A DNA stretch of 64,000 nt from Rhipicephalus microplus (lineage: Eukaryota; Arthropoda; Arachnida; Ixodida; Ixodidae), in NCBI RefSeq assembly GCF_043290135.1, contig NC_134707.1:137579319-137643318 (forward strand). The letters are read 5' to 3'. The notes beneath the pieces are model-generated. The model made no database searches. It saw only the letters and a list, made by a program, of their open reading frames with translations, and was not told the origin of the DNA. Within the stretch, counting starts at the first letter, position 1. Each line of letters starts with the position of its first letter. A program made the translations under genes and the position numbers. Positions 25,101-34,794 of this stretch are shown here, piece after piece.

Positions 25101-28100
25101 TTGCTTGCAAAAACACTACAATAGACACACTTAATTTTTACACTTCATCTATATTGTACAGCTACACACATTCTGCATCCTTATAATGCAACATATACAT
25201 ACAGGCTTATAAGGTAAACACTGTAGGCTGCTCAAATAACACCTACACAAAAAAATTACCCAAAAGTGGCCATGGGCAAAGTACTTTTATTTTAAACTCA
25301 CAAAACTTTTGCGGTGATGGAGAATAAATAAGACAGGTTACGCTTGGAGGCACATGAGACCTTCGCAGCTTTCATAAAGTACAAAAAACAATATGGTATG
25401 TGTATGTATGTACGCATGAAGCTTCAGCCTTTACATACGGTTTCTTGAAAGAATCGACTATGAATTTTATGGCACCTGTGTCCTTCAGCGCAATTGAAAG
25501 CCTGCTGATCAATGTGTGCAATCGTGGAATAGTTACATGGAAAATGGCGTGAAACACCTAAAATCAAATTTTTCTAGCTAGGAAATATGCAGCTGTGTAT
25601 ACACAACACATGCTGCAAACAGTGGGAGGTGACCACAAGAGTGATTTGAGTGTAAGCGGCAGTATTCCGCATTCATGCACCCCGCCATTTTCAACTGTTG
25701 CCCAAAAGCAGCACCACTTCAGCGTGCTACTTTTTTTTTACATCATAAACAGCACGGAATACAGCAAGGATGAAAACAACATATGCAATTAAATTTTGAG
25801 CACTATTTATGGTGCGCATGATTGATTGATTGTTGATATGTGGGGTTTAACGTCCCAAAACCACTATATGATTATGATAGACGCCGTAGTGGAGGGCTCC
25901 GGAAATTTAGACCACCTGGGGTTCTTTAACGTGCACCTAAATCTGAGCACACGGGCCTACAACATTCCCGCCTCCATCGGAAATGCAGCCGCCGCAGCCG
26001 GGATTCGAACCCGCGCCCTGCGGGTCAGCAGCCGAGTACCTTAGCCACTAGACCACCGCGGCGAGGATGGTGCGCATGAAAAAAAAAAGCCTTTCTACAA
26101 CGACGAATTCATAATTTGCCTTCACGGACCTTCTGTTAGGCTGCACCACATACAGATTTTTTGTGGCTTTCAAAAGAGATTTGAAAAAAAAAATAGTAAC
26201 TGTGTTCACTCGTCATGAGCGCACTCACTAAGTCACCCTCATTTCAGTCGCCAAAATTTTGAATTTTTTTTTCTTCCACATATTAAACACACACCTTACG
26301 TTCATCCGCTGAAGTCCCACAGGCTCCCCCCCCCCTTGCCGCCTTCGCTCGCTGCCACGTGCCATTTTATTTTTGTTTCTATTTGTTCACGGAACGTCCC
26401 CTGTCTTTTTTAATTATCTCTTGTAACATATGTGGCATTATCTTGTTCCCGAGGTGCCACAGGTGCTCGGCTGTGTAGATGCACCATTAAACTAGTATTT
26501 TCGATCAACTGTGCATTTCTGATGTTTACCTTGCAAGTACGTAAAACTGGCATGCTTCTTGATCTACGATACACATGTGGCTTGTCTCACTTTGAAGGAA
26601 AAGTTAGCATACAATGGTGTAAATGCTTATAATTTGAAATATTGAGGCAGCAGCACACCGGAGATGATCATATGGTAAAGAAACAAGTGCTGCCTTATTA
26701 CTGGCAAGTTGTCACTTATATGTACAAATAAATTTTGCGAGCTAAAAAAAGTACAAAAGCACAGCGAGGCTATGATGTGGTTCAACCTGTGGATTCGCTT
26801 CATTTATCACGCCATATGATGAAGCTTCCTTTGGTAAAACTGCTCAGATAAGAAAAAAAGTTTGCTGTCCAATACAGCAACTATACAAAGTGTGCACGTG
26901 CATCTCGCAGCGCCTTTTCGTCACTTCCGAAATGCGCCACCAACATGCCCGGGCACCAACCGAATCTATCGCCTACAACTGCCATGTTGTCTCCTCGTGC
27001 TTGCACCCGTTTAGTTTTGCCTCACGATGCAAGTTTGAGAAATTATGAGCTGCTAGTGAGGCAAGTTGATTTAGTAGTCCACGCAGAGGGAGCAGAGCTT
27101 AGGGTATTTCTTCGCTGAAAGTTATAACCTGAAATTGAGAACGCACATTCCGATTTTCCTAAAAGTACCAGCGTATTTGGCTGGTGCAGATTAACAAAAG
27201 CTACTTGAAGAAACTTTGCAATATTTGCATCTTCAGGTGCAACTTCATTACGGGTAAGTGCCATAGCCAAGTATTTACCTGCAAACAGATATAGCTTACC
27301 AAGATACTGTACATACAAACTTGTCCGCAGTTAAAATCATGATGGCAAGGAAGGCGGTTAAAATCGTGATGGCGATCACGGAGATTTGGTATTGCATTGA
27401 AACAAACTATAAAGAATGGGAAACAATATTAGTTCACTTTGAAGTATAGCCGATCGGTTCAAGTTGGGCGTCATGATTTTTTTTAATTAGTCAATTAATT
27501 CTATACACGGTCTCTATCATGTTCAGTGACTCCACTGTACATTAGCGTACAACAAAAGCAAAATACAAAGTGAAAAGTGTGTTAAAGCATATGCGAAAAA
27601 TAAAGTGATGACTGGCATTACCGCGGCACACAGCACGCAATGTCGCTATCTGCCTTGTATAATATTTTCCTCGACTATTTCCACAAATTGCAATCAAAGA
27701 GGCTCAAGCTCAACATCAGCACTGTTTAAAACACTTGGGGGGGGGGGGCATTGCTACTTTGGTGGCGTAGGCCGTGACAATATATTCATAATATTATATC
27801 TCTTGTAAACTTGCCTAGCTCTGCACGACTAGTTTTCGATGGCAGCAGCTACGCTTCGCACATCCACTCTTAAAATTGCGGCTCGAGAGATTTTGAGCTT
27901 TCACTTGTTTTTGGGCAAGGCAATTTGTAGTGAAAGCAAGATAATAGGCCCTCGTAGGTTGTGGCGGGCAGTCGGTGTACGCCGTGGCTGGTATATGTGT
28001 CGCACATCTTGATTATCTGGTCTTGTATCGAGTGAACGAGCGAGGCCTTCCTAATCCAATGAGCTCGTTAAAGTAAGACAACAAAAAACCACAATGCTTC

Positions 28101-29883
28101 CACATTGTTCACAGCAACAGATGACGAGCCCCCAACAAACCGCACTGCAGCACGTGAACTGCCGTAAGTACCCAGGGAGTTACACGGGCATGGCGGGAGA
28201 GGGCGACAACGGCAGAAGTGACATCACTAGAACACTATGTATAAAGGGGACATTTAAAGACTTTTTTCCCATTTTTAAACTTCGTGCACTGTTCTGTCAC
28301 AATTTATAGCTCAGAATAGTTGTATTTTGAAAAGGGCACTAATTCATAAGCCCAATGGTTCAAGGATGGGTGCATTTAGGGGGCCCATTTTACGTTTTAC
28401 TTATGCCCTTCAAGAACTTGCTTACAGGGCCAAAGTCCTGTTTCAGAAAGAACACGCTAGTGCGTGGCCAGCAGTCCGTCAAGCATTAGTGCTGGTGAGA
28501 TTTGGAAATGCAGCGCATGAGCATCCTCATCTGCTACTTCTCTGCTCATGCTCTCGGGGCTTACTTGCGAGGCACGGTCCTTCGAACTTTTCATTTTCAC
28601 ACTGTAAATCAACTGATACCAACTCTGCCTTCCATTATTTAATAAACCAATATTTCATGGTCACGAGGACGAGCTTAAATGTTTGCTACATCAGACCTGA
28701 ACAGCATTTTGAGTCATCGAAACTTGCTAGTTGCAGCGAGCATTATGCGAAAAATATGATGTGCTTTACGGTGACAACTTGCAAAACACTGCAGCAACGA
28801 TTAAAATCATGCATTTTTTGTGCTCACAGGAAATCCCTGAAGCAGGAGGCACTGGGCTAGATAAATTGTGCAGCTAAAATACGGATGCGCTTTCCAATGC
28901 TGTCATGCGTACAGGCGGAGAAATGGCAGACAAAACTGGGCGCACCCCGATTCTATGCGCATGCGTCCCATTCACAAGCCTCGCTGCCAGTTAGCACTAC
29001 ATGGCTCACTGTCCATGAGCTCGCTTGTTTCCTGTAACAGTGGACCATACGGTACACCTATTTAAAAACGAGGATAGAATGTATATAATGCAGCATCTGA
29101 TGAAGCCATGACGATGTGTTGCTGATGAAATCTGGAACTCTAGTTAGTACCCTTATTGTTAACCAGCCGACCGACTAGCAAAAAGATTTGCGACTGAAAT
29201 GATGGCATCTACACCTGCCCTTAAAGGGACACTGAACAAAGTTTTTGCCGCCGAGATTTTCAGCTAAAGCAAAAGATTGGGCCATGAAATTCATAGACAA
29301 TAATAATTTCAAGCAGAAACTTCGAAAACATACTGAATTTAATGAGCCTTTTACAAAATGCCGCGTCTAGCTCTTAGACATGGCGTTTTCTAAAAGGTCG
29401 CGACATTTATTTTTCAAGTTTTTTTTGTTATTCAAGACAAATCTACGGTGCATTGTTCACAGAAAAGAAAATTGCCTCGGTATGATTTCTTTGCGAGCAG
29501 CTAGCTAATTTTAAGGCAGGCGCGTTGATTCGTGAACTGAAGGATGCGAGTGATCGATCTTGTAAGTCACACAAATGGAGCAGAAAATGTGCATTATCAT
29601 TTATTTCACCTAAATATCACACGTATGTGACTTATTGCCGGTGACAGGTGATCAGGATGGAGTCGACAAGTTGCAAATCTGAACAAGAATTCACTCGAAT
29701 GAAAAACCAACCTATACTCACGTGCACGGTGAAGTCGAACACGTCGTCCGTCAATGTTGTCGCTGATGCCCGAAAAAAAAGAGAAGAGGACAAGCGACGG
29801 GGTCGTCTCTTTCTATAATGTCGGCGGAACTGCCAGACAGCCAACACAAAAGGCATCGGGTTGACATTCCTCCATCTGGGCAT
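18871..29883 (-). CDS. Predicted five-exon gene, DUF4806-like domain protein
   Basis: Minus-strand model: 29722-29883, 24777-24831, 22405-22622, 19231-19390 and 18871-19133, joined to 858 nt (285 aa plus stop). All junctions keep phase. Residues about 73-110 are charged and likely coiled coil (RQQQREVLQEVRQLKHK). The core, about residues 135-220, contains GTIGEVEAAV, LLQIGGLGLREIG, a GRKGKRAF basic patch and a following hydrophobic helix. This layout is the one I know from arthropod proteins with the DUF4806 domain, whose molecular function is unknown; many resemble products of domesticated or transposon-linked genes. There is no signal peptide or membrane segment. The introns (98, 3014, 2154 and 4890 nt) hold several transposons. 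The three 3' exons are well supported. Exon 1 and the start are weak, and exons may be missing between exons 1 and 2. Confidence 0.6.
19231..19390 (-). CDS. Exon 4, core of the DUF4806-like domain
   Basis: The acceptor is a run of T followed by ACAG, directly before CGCAAGCAA. The donor is ACAG|GTTAGA. The exon has 160 nt: phase 0 at entry, one base left over at exit. It encodes RKQLLQIGGLGLREIG and then a helix, LYSLHGRKGKRAF and LRLCRLVT. The Gly-Gly turn and the GRKGKRAF patch are the most diagnostic residues of the model. Confidence 0.7.
20440..20800 (+). repeat. Internal ~131-bp tandem repeat inside the outer transposon
   Basis: The motif ATGCCRATCTGC starts copies at 20511, 20643 and 20774 (periods 132 and 131 bp). 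Each is preceded by a GAAGAGAAAGA-type purine run and contains a GTAGAGAC...CTT segment. A diverged purine-rich half copy precedes them, near 20455. The frame is open through the repeats in two plus-strand frames, but the peptides are low-complexity and I do not call a gene. Confidence 0.65.
21111..22215 (-). mobile_element. Nested Tigger/pogo-type DNA transposon, internally deleted
   Basis: The ends CCGTATTTACTC (21111) and, reverse-complemented from 22215, CCGTAATTACCT are flanked by TA on both sides (21109-21110 and 22216-22217). The 1.1 kb between them holds a minus-strand pogo-like transposase remnant. The element sits inside the outer transposon, so it inserted later. With the C-terminal part of the transposase missing, it cannot move itself. 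Confidence 0.75.
21179..21966 (-). pseudogene. Degenerate pogo/Tigger-like transposase
   Basis: One minus-strand frame covers the region. It has an N-terminal DNA-binding part (RRVHHNAASKRKVV, then CVQDWRKQKQN), a second CENP-B-type helix-turn-helix (FKASRCWITNLMKRKGFSLR), and the start of the DDE catalytic domain with QIGNADHTPLYFDM, whose Asp in NAD would be the first catalytic residue, followed by KLPPYFIFKRKTL. Three in-frame stops interrupt it (after AASR, after EYVIKQ and after GTTIV), and the remaining catalytic residues are absent. The family is ancient and widespread in arthropods; this copy is dead. Confidence 0.8.
22405..22622 (-). CDS. Exon 3, coiled coil leading into the DUF4806-like domain
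   Basis: The acceptor is TATGTTTCAG, and the exon starts with CT, completing a CCT codon with exon 2. It encodes a hydrophobic/charged helix (LLRILRIQLGIRQQQREVL), a Pro/Gln spacer and LPAGTIGEVEAAVQ. The donor used, TTG|GTGTAT, is weak but phase-correct and yields the domain-like junction AALRKQLLQIGG. A stronger donor, AAG|GTACGG, after 22534 is also phase-correct; it would skip 43 residues and remove the start of the domain, so it may be an alternative splice site. Confidence 0.6.
22643..23704. mobile_element. Possible DNA transposon with TACCATATTTACTCGC-type ends
   Basis: The left end TACCATATTTACTCGCAC (22643) resembles the reverse complement of TACGCGAGTATATACCGCA at 23686-23704; both share ACTCGC and neighbouring bases. 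Similar ends are abundant in tick genomes as far as I recall. The interior (22700-23680) has no transposase that I can recognise. It contains a stretch near 23320-23380 (TGGACACACACACACATGA) of simple-repeat character. The match of the two ends is imperfect, so this is tentative. Confidence 0.3.
23705..24776. other. Intron sequence, no recognised gene
   Basis: This lies in intron 2 of the DUF4806-like model. Around 24385-24440 there is a stretch (CCCTTTACAAGAGACACTG) that may be an interspersed repeat edge, but I could not find a matching end. No exon with paired splice sites was seen. Confidence 0.4.
24777..24831 (-). CDS. Exon 2, short linker exon
   Basis: A 55-nt exon flanked by a good acceptor (TGCTCTAGCTGTACAG) and a consensus donor (CATGC|GTGAGT). 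It encodes CSPKLKEAPHGEGSEQTM and leaves one base that joins exon 3 in phase. The peptide has no known domain. The evidence is the pair of splice sites, the open frame and the phase match. Confidence 0.5.
24899..25095. mobile_element. PIF/Harbinger-like MITE with TAA target duplication
   Basis: A 197-bp element. The left end CCCCCATATTCATAAACGCT and the reverse-complemented right end CCCCTGTATTCTAGAACGTC continue into similar inverted repeats of roughly 50 bp, both including CCTTCACTTGA. TAA flanks each side (24896-24898 and 25096-25098), the usual 3-bp target of PIF/Harbinger elements. There is no coding capacity. It sits 68 bp upstream (in gene sense) of exon 2. Confidence 0.7.
25099..25808. 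other. Intron sequence, nothing recognised
   Basis: AT-rich DNA in intron 1 of the DUF4806-like model. Short frames (for example 25372-25557 minus) have no family resemblance and no convincing splice sites. Confidence 0.4.
25821..26066 (-). mobile_element. Ruka-type tRNA-derived SINE with 12-bp target-site duplication
   Basis: The minus strand begins with a tRNA-like head carrying an A box (TGGTCTAGTGGC) and a B box (GGTTCGAATCC). A tRNA-unrelated body (GTGCACGTTAAAGAACCCC, GTGGTTTTGGGACGTTAAAC) follows, and it ends in repeated AATC units. It is flanked by a perfect duplication, ATGGTGCGCATG (25809-25820 and 26067-26078). The head would be transcribed by RNA polymerase III from internal promoters. 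The family is typical of metastriate ticks. The intact duplication indicates a fairly recent insertion. This is not a functional tRNA gene. Confidence 0.9.
26079..28093. other. Intron sequence, no gene recognised
   Basis: Mostly AT-rich. A 34-codon minus-strand ORF (MAVVGDRFGWCPGMLVAHF and onward, about 26882-26986) has a fair start context and higher GC than its surroundings, but no splice donor follows before its stop. There is a run of 13 G near 27737. I see nothing else. Confidence 0.4.
28094..28163 (+). other. Candidate plus-strand exon with consensus donor
   Basis: ATG at 28094 opens a frame (MLPHCSQQQMTSPQQTA...) that ends at a perfect donor, CTGCC|GTAAGTACC. Alternatively TTCCACATTGTTCACAG at 28113 is a good acceptor, making an internal exon of 50 nt. 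No downstream partner exon was found on the plus strand, and the peptide is not recognisable. It lies inside intron 1 of the minus-strand gene. Confidence 0.2.
28164..29721. other. Intron sequence with a possible interspersed repeat edge
   Basis: At 29219 CCTTAAAGGGACACTGAAC resembles the edge of a common arthropod interspersed repeat, but the opposite end was not located. A 177-codon plus-strand frame near 28327-28860 begins at a TTG, has no family resemblance and no exon structure, and is left uncalled. Confidence 0.35.
29722..29883 (-). CDS. Candidate first exon, uncertain start
   Basis: The donor CAC|GTGAGT is strong and leaves phase 0, matching exon 2. The frame is open from ATG at 29883 and encodes an Arg-rich stretch (RRHYRKRRPRR), then TTLTDDVFDFTVH. 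Its ATG context is weak (C at -3). An alternative is an internal exon of 41 nt (29722-29762), because CTCTTCTCTTTTTTTTCGG plus CATCAG just upstream looks like a very good acceptor; the true start would then lie further upstream. An in-frame upstream ORF of 16 codons (29923-29973) ends in stop codons before this ATG. Confidence 0.35.
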
Positions 29884-31330
29884 CAGTCGCTCCACCCGGG
29901 CATGCAGCTGCTACTGGTTCTACTACTGTCCTCTTCCCCGTGCCTCTTCCCGACATTGCAGTGTTGCTGCCATACTCGCGAACCTTTTTAAATTAAAGCA
30001 CGCAATCATGTATTAGAGTGCGCCATACTAAACTTAAAAACAGTGCGCAGGTACATTAGATCACGAAGCGCGGTCCACGCCATCACAAGAGCAATTAGAG
30101 AGAGGAAACAAAGAAAACAAAAATGTATAAAATATTTTGTCTCAATATGATCCGCAATCCAGTTTCCTGCAGCGGCTTTTGGCTCTGTATGAACGGCCAA
30201 GCCAGTGCCAAGCCAAGCTTGCTTCCCTGATAAGCTGTTTGTTTCCATCGAGAATTCAACAGTGAACTGGCAATTTGTTTAGATGATATTGCTAAAGGGC
30301 TTGAAATTGAATATTTCTCTACGTACTACTGCTGTACTTTTCCTCTCTGTTTCCTGATCACAGTGATGAGATTGAGGAGGTTACAATTTAGAAAACAGCA
30401 AGTGCAGCTCAAGCATTGCTAGTATCGCTGTTTCGGTAATAAAATGTTACAAAGATTTTGCCCCGCGACCTGCTTGCCGTGTTCGAGCTCCCAGTAGAAA
30501 TTTACGGTGCCGCGTTTGAAAGAGTTGAATAAAATTGCAATATTACGACAGAAAGGCTCTGAAGCAACTTCGCATTTTATCAGGCCTACACCTCCCACAC
30601 CTAGGCGAGTAAAACTCGTCGATATTGTCTTGCAAAGCTGTGTATAATATTTAAAACACATTCTTTAGCTCACGATGAATTGTTCTCTCGTGTGGCTTCT
30701 CCATTTGGTACTGTCATGTTAACTTACAAAGGCAACTTTCCGTATTTAGTCTCTTTAGATGTTGCAAAAGCTTTACACGTGGTGTGTATGCCATACTGAT
30801 AATTCTCCTCGTAACCTGGGTCCGCCTCTTTAAACAGCGTCACATTTTATTGTTCGCAATTGTGTTTGTTTTATACTGTAAGCGAGCTGTGTGATTTCAT
30901 CAATATTCACGAGTGTTCCCTGACTATATAAACATGTGCGTCTTATTTGGTGCGGTGCACGTTTGTATGTAGCAAAAAATGTCATTTCGTCAGCGTGTGT
31001 CTGCATACACTTGCATGCCCTGCAGTACGTGTACATAATTAATGCAGTAAGGACTGCAATGCATAGCCTTGCATGGGACATATATTCCATGCACCCTCAG
31101 AGAAATGTTGTTTGTTATGAGCCTACTGTTTATCATTACATTTTTTTTCGTTAAAGTTTTATCTCCATATAAAGCAGCTGTATACAGGCACGAGCTTCAG
31201 CAGCTTCCTCGTTGTTCCATTTTAAATAAAAACACCAAGCCTACCCGAATCAATGATCTGTTTGCTATCATTACTGTTATGTGTTCTACGATGTACACAA
31301 GGACAGTAGTATACAAAAAATAGGGAGGGA
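29884..31330. other. Region upstream of the candidate first exon
   Basis: Contains the minus-strand upstream ORF at 29923-29973 (MAATLQCREEARGRGQ), with a better start context than the downstream ATG. No TATA box or initiator could be chosen with confidence. The rest is AT-rich with short incidental frames. Confidence 0.35.
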
Positions 31331-32996
31331 ATTGAATGCCCTGCCTGCATGGCTGCGCTGTTTCACAAGATCAGGCGCTGCGCTGTGAAGCTTCCTACCG
31401 GCCTGCAGAAATTCAAGGGAGCGTATAATAGCGTGGTTCAAGAGGACTTGTGGGGAATACTAGACACACTGGGTGTAAAAGATGGAGTCACTAATCGTTT
31501 AAAGGAAATCTATAAAACTAACAAGGTAGTTAAAAAGTGAGAAAAACAAGTATCCAAGCCCACAGTGGTGAAACGTGGACTTAGGCAGGCGTGCCCGCTG
31601 TCACCCTTCTTATTCATGATGTATCTACAAGGATTAGAGGCCAAATTAGAGGCAAGGGGACTTGGCTTCAACCTCTCTTTAGTCAAACAAGGAAAACTCA
31701 TTGATCAGGCACTACCAGCATTAATCTACGCAGATGATATAGTGCTAATGGCCGACAAAAAGGAACATTTGCAGAGGTTGATGGACATCTGTGGTATTGA
31801 GGAAGATAGGTTAGATTTTAGATTCAGTTTGGAAAAATCAGTAGTCATGATTTTTAATGATAACAAAGGTAGTGAGCTTAGAATACAGGAAGTCATGATA
31901 GAGATAACAAATAAATACAAATAACTGGGCATACGGATAAGCAATGGGACCGAGTACCTGAGGGAACACGAAATATGCGTGACGACTAAAGATAACAGGA
32001 ACGCAGCAGTGATGAAAAATAGGGCACTGTGGAATTACAATAGGTATAATGTTGTGAGAGAAATATGGAAAGGGGTCATGGTTCCTGGGCTGACGTTCGG
32101 CAACGCGGTCTTGTGCATGAGGTCAGAAGTTCAAGCAAGATTAGAAATTAGGCAACGTGAAATATGTAGGCTTGCTTTAGGAGCTCACGGGAATACACCA
32201 AACCAGGGAGTACAAGGTGATATGGGATGGACATCATTTGATGGCAGGGAAGCTAGCAGCAAGATAAAATTTGAGAAGCGATTGAGAGAAATGGGGGAGG
32301 AGCGTTGGGCTATGAAGGTTTTCAGCTACTTGTACATGAAGAATGTCAATACAAAATGGAGGAAGCGAACCAGGAAATTGACTGGTAAATACTTAGAAAA
32401 CAGCAGGTGGCCAAACCAGAAAGAACTATCAGTTAAAAAGGAACTGCAGGAAACGGAGACTGACATGTGGAGAATTGGCGTGATTAAGAAGTCCGCACTA
32501 GAGATTTATCGAACTTTTAAGCAGGAAATTGCCAAAGAAAGAATCTATGATAATACTCAGGGTAGTTCTCTACTGTTTGAGGCCAGGACGGGAGTATTGC
32601 GAACCAAGACATATCGGGCCAAATATGAAGAGGTAGACACAATATGCAGTGCGTGCGAAGAGAAAGAAAAAACTGCCGAACACTTTACAATGCTCTGTAA
32701 AGGGCTTCACCTTATAGTTCAAGATGATGGCGCAGAGTTTTTCAAAGCACTGGTGTTTAGGGACAGGGAGGGCAAAATAGACTTTAAGCGGGTAGACTTA
32801 ACTAGAAGGAGGTTATCTGATTGGTGGCTAAAGTCAAGGCACGATTGAAAATTAAACCCTTCACTTCAAAGTACCCGTCCAACTTTACTATTTAAAGGGG
32901 AAAAAAAATCTAGTGGTTAGTTCACTAAGCATTACGGCTAGGTGACGTTAGCCGCCGCCCGATCTAAAGGGTACGGCCACATCCATCCATCTATCC
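31331..32996 (+). mobile_element. 5'-truncated tick-type non-LTR retrotransposon
   Basis: Reverse transcriptase and C-terminal coding sequence occupy 31349-32848. A short 3' UTR follows and ends in CATCCATCCATCTATCC (near 32980-32996), a microsatellite tail rather than poly(A). The family is one I recognise from tick genomes; I do not assign the clade. It is unrelated to the L2-like element at 13-16 kb, and the sequence upstream of the RT palm is missing. Confidence 0.88.
31349..32848 (+). pseudogene. Dead reverse transcriptase ORF with two nonsense codons
   Basis: A single frame with stops at 31538-31540 (TGA, probably from TGG) and 31922-31924 (TAA, probably from TAC in a YKYLG-type motif). 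Visible parts are a remnant of motif A (KFKGAYNSVVQEDL), motif B (RGLRQACPLSPFLF, where the usual Gly after Gln is Ala), motif C (IYADDIVLMA), the thumb (WKGVMVPGLTFGN) and a C-terminal zinc knuckle of the form C-x2-C-x8-H-x4-C (CSAC...EHFTMLC). The first catalytic Asp expected in motif A (family type LDIKGAYDSV) is not present, so the domain would be inactive even without the stops. Confidence 0.9.
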
Positions 32997-33206
32997 AGCC
33001 AAGAATATGCTCTCTGGCTTATTGCTCCAGGCCTAGGATTTTCTGGCCTCACCGTTGAATTGTTTGCTCGGGTTGTGGCTTGCAAACATTGCGGTTTTGG
33101 GCTTCGTATCATCTTGTTCCGTCATCATGTCCTCCAAGTGGAGGACATGTCGCAGTGTGAGGAGGGAGTACGACAAGGCGCTGATAGAATGAGCTATCAG
33201 TCTTAC

Positions 33207-33360
33207 CAGGCAGGCGGTTGAGAGCGCACCGAGGCAGCTGACGCACACCAGCACTATCCGCTTCCTGTATAATACAGGCCAGGGAATTATAGAAACACAG
33301 AGCAGAAATCAACTCTTGTGCCTCTCTCATGCACTCACAAGGCGGAACCTGCTTCGAACA
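33207..33360 (-). other. Unassigned cysteine-rich candidate exon
   Basis: Acceptor GCTCGGTCCTCAG, donor CTGCCTG|GTAAGA; 154 nt, 51 codons plus one base, with one frame fully open. The peptide starts CSKQVPPCECMREAQELI and continues SALCFYNSLAC, with six cysteines (C-x6-C-x-C-x11-C-x6-C-x15-C), suggesting a disulfide-bonded extracellular module. I do not recognise the family. A neighbouring minus-strand frame (33443-33628) could be part of the same transcript, but no phase-consistent link is visible. It could belong to a gene upstream of the DUF4806-like gene. Confidence 0.3.
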
Positions 33361-34365
33361 CTGAGGACCGAGCTAAGCAACACCATGCGTGACGATAAAT
33401 CATGGTCTCCTATTGCAATAATGATTAAGGCACGCATGCAACTTAAACCATTGTCACGCAAGATGAATTCACAACACCATCGAAGTGAACCCAAGGCACG
33501 TGCTGATTATTATGTACAGTATTAGCACTAAATTCATGCAGACGTTTAGTTGGCGCTGCAGTAGGCCTAGTTGAAGGAATGGCCACAGCTACTTCTGTGA
33601 TGGAGAACGGGCTCATTAACATCTTCATGTAGATTAAAACGGCTTACACCGAAATGGCTGGGAGTGTCACGCTATCCCTAGCAGTGGCACATGCAGTTGC
33701 ATATTTAACGATTACAGAAATGGCGTACCGATTTCCAAAGCACCTATCAATACTTCCGTCAAGGCGTAGCACCAAACACTTTATCGCACATTTCGGGAAA
33801 CATTCCTTTTTCTCCCAATCTGGTGGCTAGGCATGACTACGCCCAAGAATAAGCATGTTATTATGTATGTCGGAGGTATTTTCATCTGATCCTTGAAAAT
33901 TTATTTCCCTAAACCCATGGAAAAAAAGAAAATGGAATTCGCACCTGTCATCACATTGCACCCCATCACAGGAATGGGATCAGATTGGCCTGGCGCTCAA
34001 TACTCCCTTACGATTAATCCTAGACCTCGGTCTGGCACCAGCTCCAGACAAAACCATTTATAATCTCCTGTCTGGCACATCTGCTTTACTCTGCTCTCTC
34101 TCAACCAGAGTGCACCATGTACCTGAGGTTCACCCCTGGTGGATCTTTTTCACTGTTTGTGAATTGCACACAAAGCCCTTACTGGTAGATCCTATTCCCA
34201 ATTCTTCACTATTATCACGGGAGGCCACTCTTTGGGCAGCTTACATCACGACATGTGCGTGTCATGATGTCAGTGCCGTCTTTTTCAGAGTCGGCGCCGT
34301 CTTTTCTTTCTCTTTTGCTCCTTCCTTGTCCTATGTTTCTGGTGTTGCGCTGCAAACAAGTGAAG
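33361..34365. other. No gene recognised
   Basis: Contains the minus-strand frame 33443-33628 mentioned above. On the plus strand a pyrimidine-rich acceptor (TGCTCTCTCTCAACCAG, ending near 34108) is followed by about 80 nt open in two frames. Neither has a clear identity. Confidence 0.35.
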
Positions 34366-34443
34366 ATGTTAAAGAACACCAGATCTTCAAAATTTGCTTC
34401 TCATTAATATATCGTGGTTTTGGGAATTAAAACCCCAGATATA
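34366..34443 (+). mobile_element. 5'-truncated Ruka-like SINE fragment
   Basis: GTTAAAGAACACCAGATC and ATCGTGGTTTTGGGAATTAA match the 3' half of the SINE at 25821-26066 in the same order. The tRNA-like head is absent. No target-site duplication is evident. It is more diverged than the full copy, so probably older. Confidence 0.7.
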
Positions 34444-34794
34444 TTGAAAGAAGATGCATGAAAAGGGAAGGATGATATTGGAAACTGGCAAAAAAGGGAT
34501 GACATACTTCTTAAGCTATGCTGCCATTGAGATTTTCAGCTGTTCACGCGATTCTCACACGTAGCTTTGATGCAGCTATGCACATATCACACAAGCATGC
34601 TGACTGTACAGTTAGTATAACTGCAACCTTCATGTACCCAGCCTTCATGTACCCTCTATGACATTTCAGAACATCTGAGTCAGTGTTAGCATCAAGCTAT
34701 GTTCTTCATGCTGAGGAACCAGTGTGATGAGTTACCATTTCTACAGAATGAAGCCCTGTCTACCTGGAACAAGCTGCAAGATATATAACTAAAC
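34444..34794. other. No gene recognised upstream of the stem-loop
   Basis: I looked for a histone reading frame on the plus strand and found only short frames. There is no recognisable repeat. Confidence 0.4.

Noticed and set aside
25990..26066. tRNA gene on the minus strand
   Set aside because: A and B boxes are present, but the sequence is the head of a SINE with body, tail and target-site duplication.
27043..27318. 91-codon minus-strand ORF as a further exon of the DUF4806-like gene
   Set aside because: No acceptor/donor pair in phase with the neighbouring exons and no domain resemblance.
28327..28860. 177-codon plus-strand ORF
   Set aside because: It starts at TTG, has no recognisable family, no splice context and low-complexity stretches; likely chance.
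34108..34185. Plus-strand exon after a strong pyrimidine-rich acceptor
   Set aside because: Two frames are open, the donor (CTG|GTAGAT) is weak and the peptide is not recognisable.
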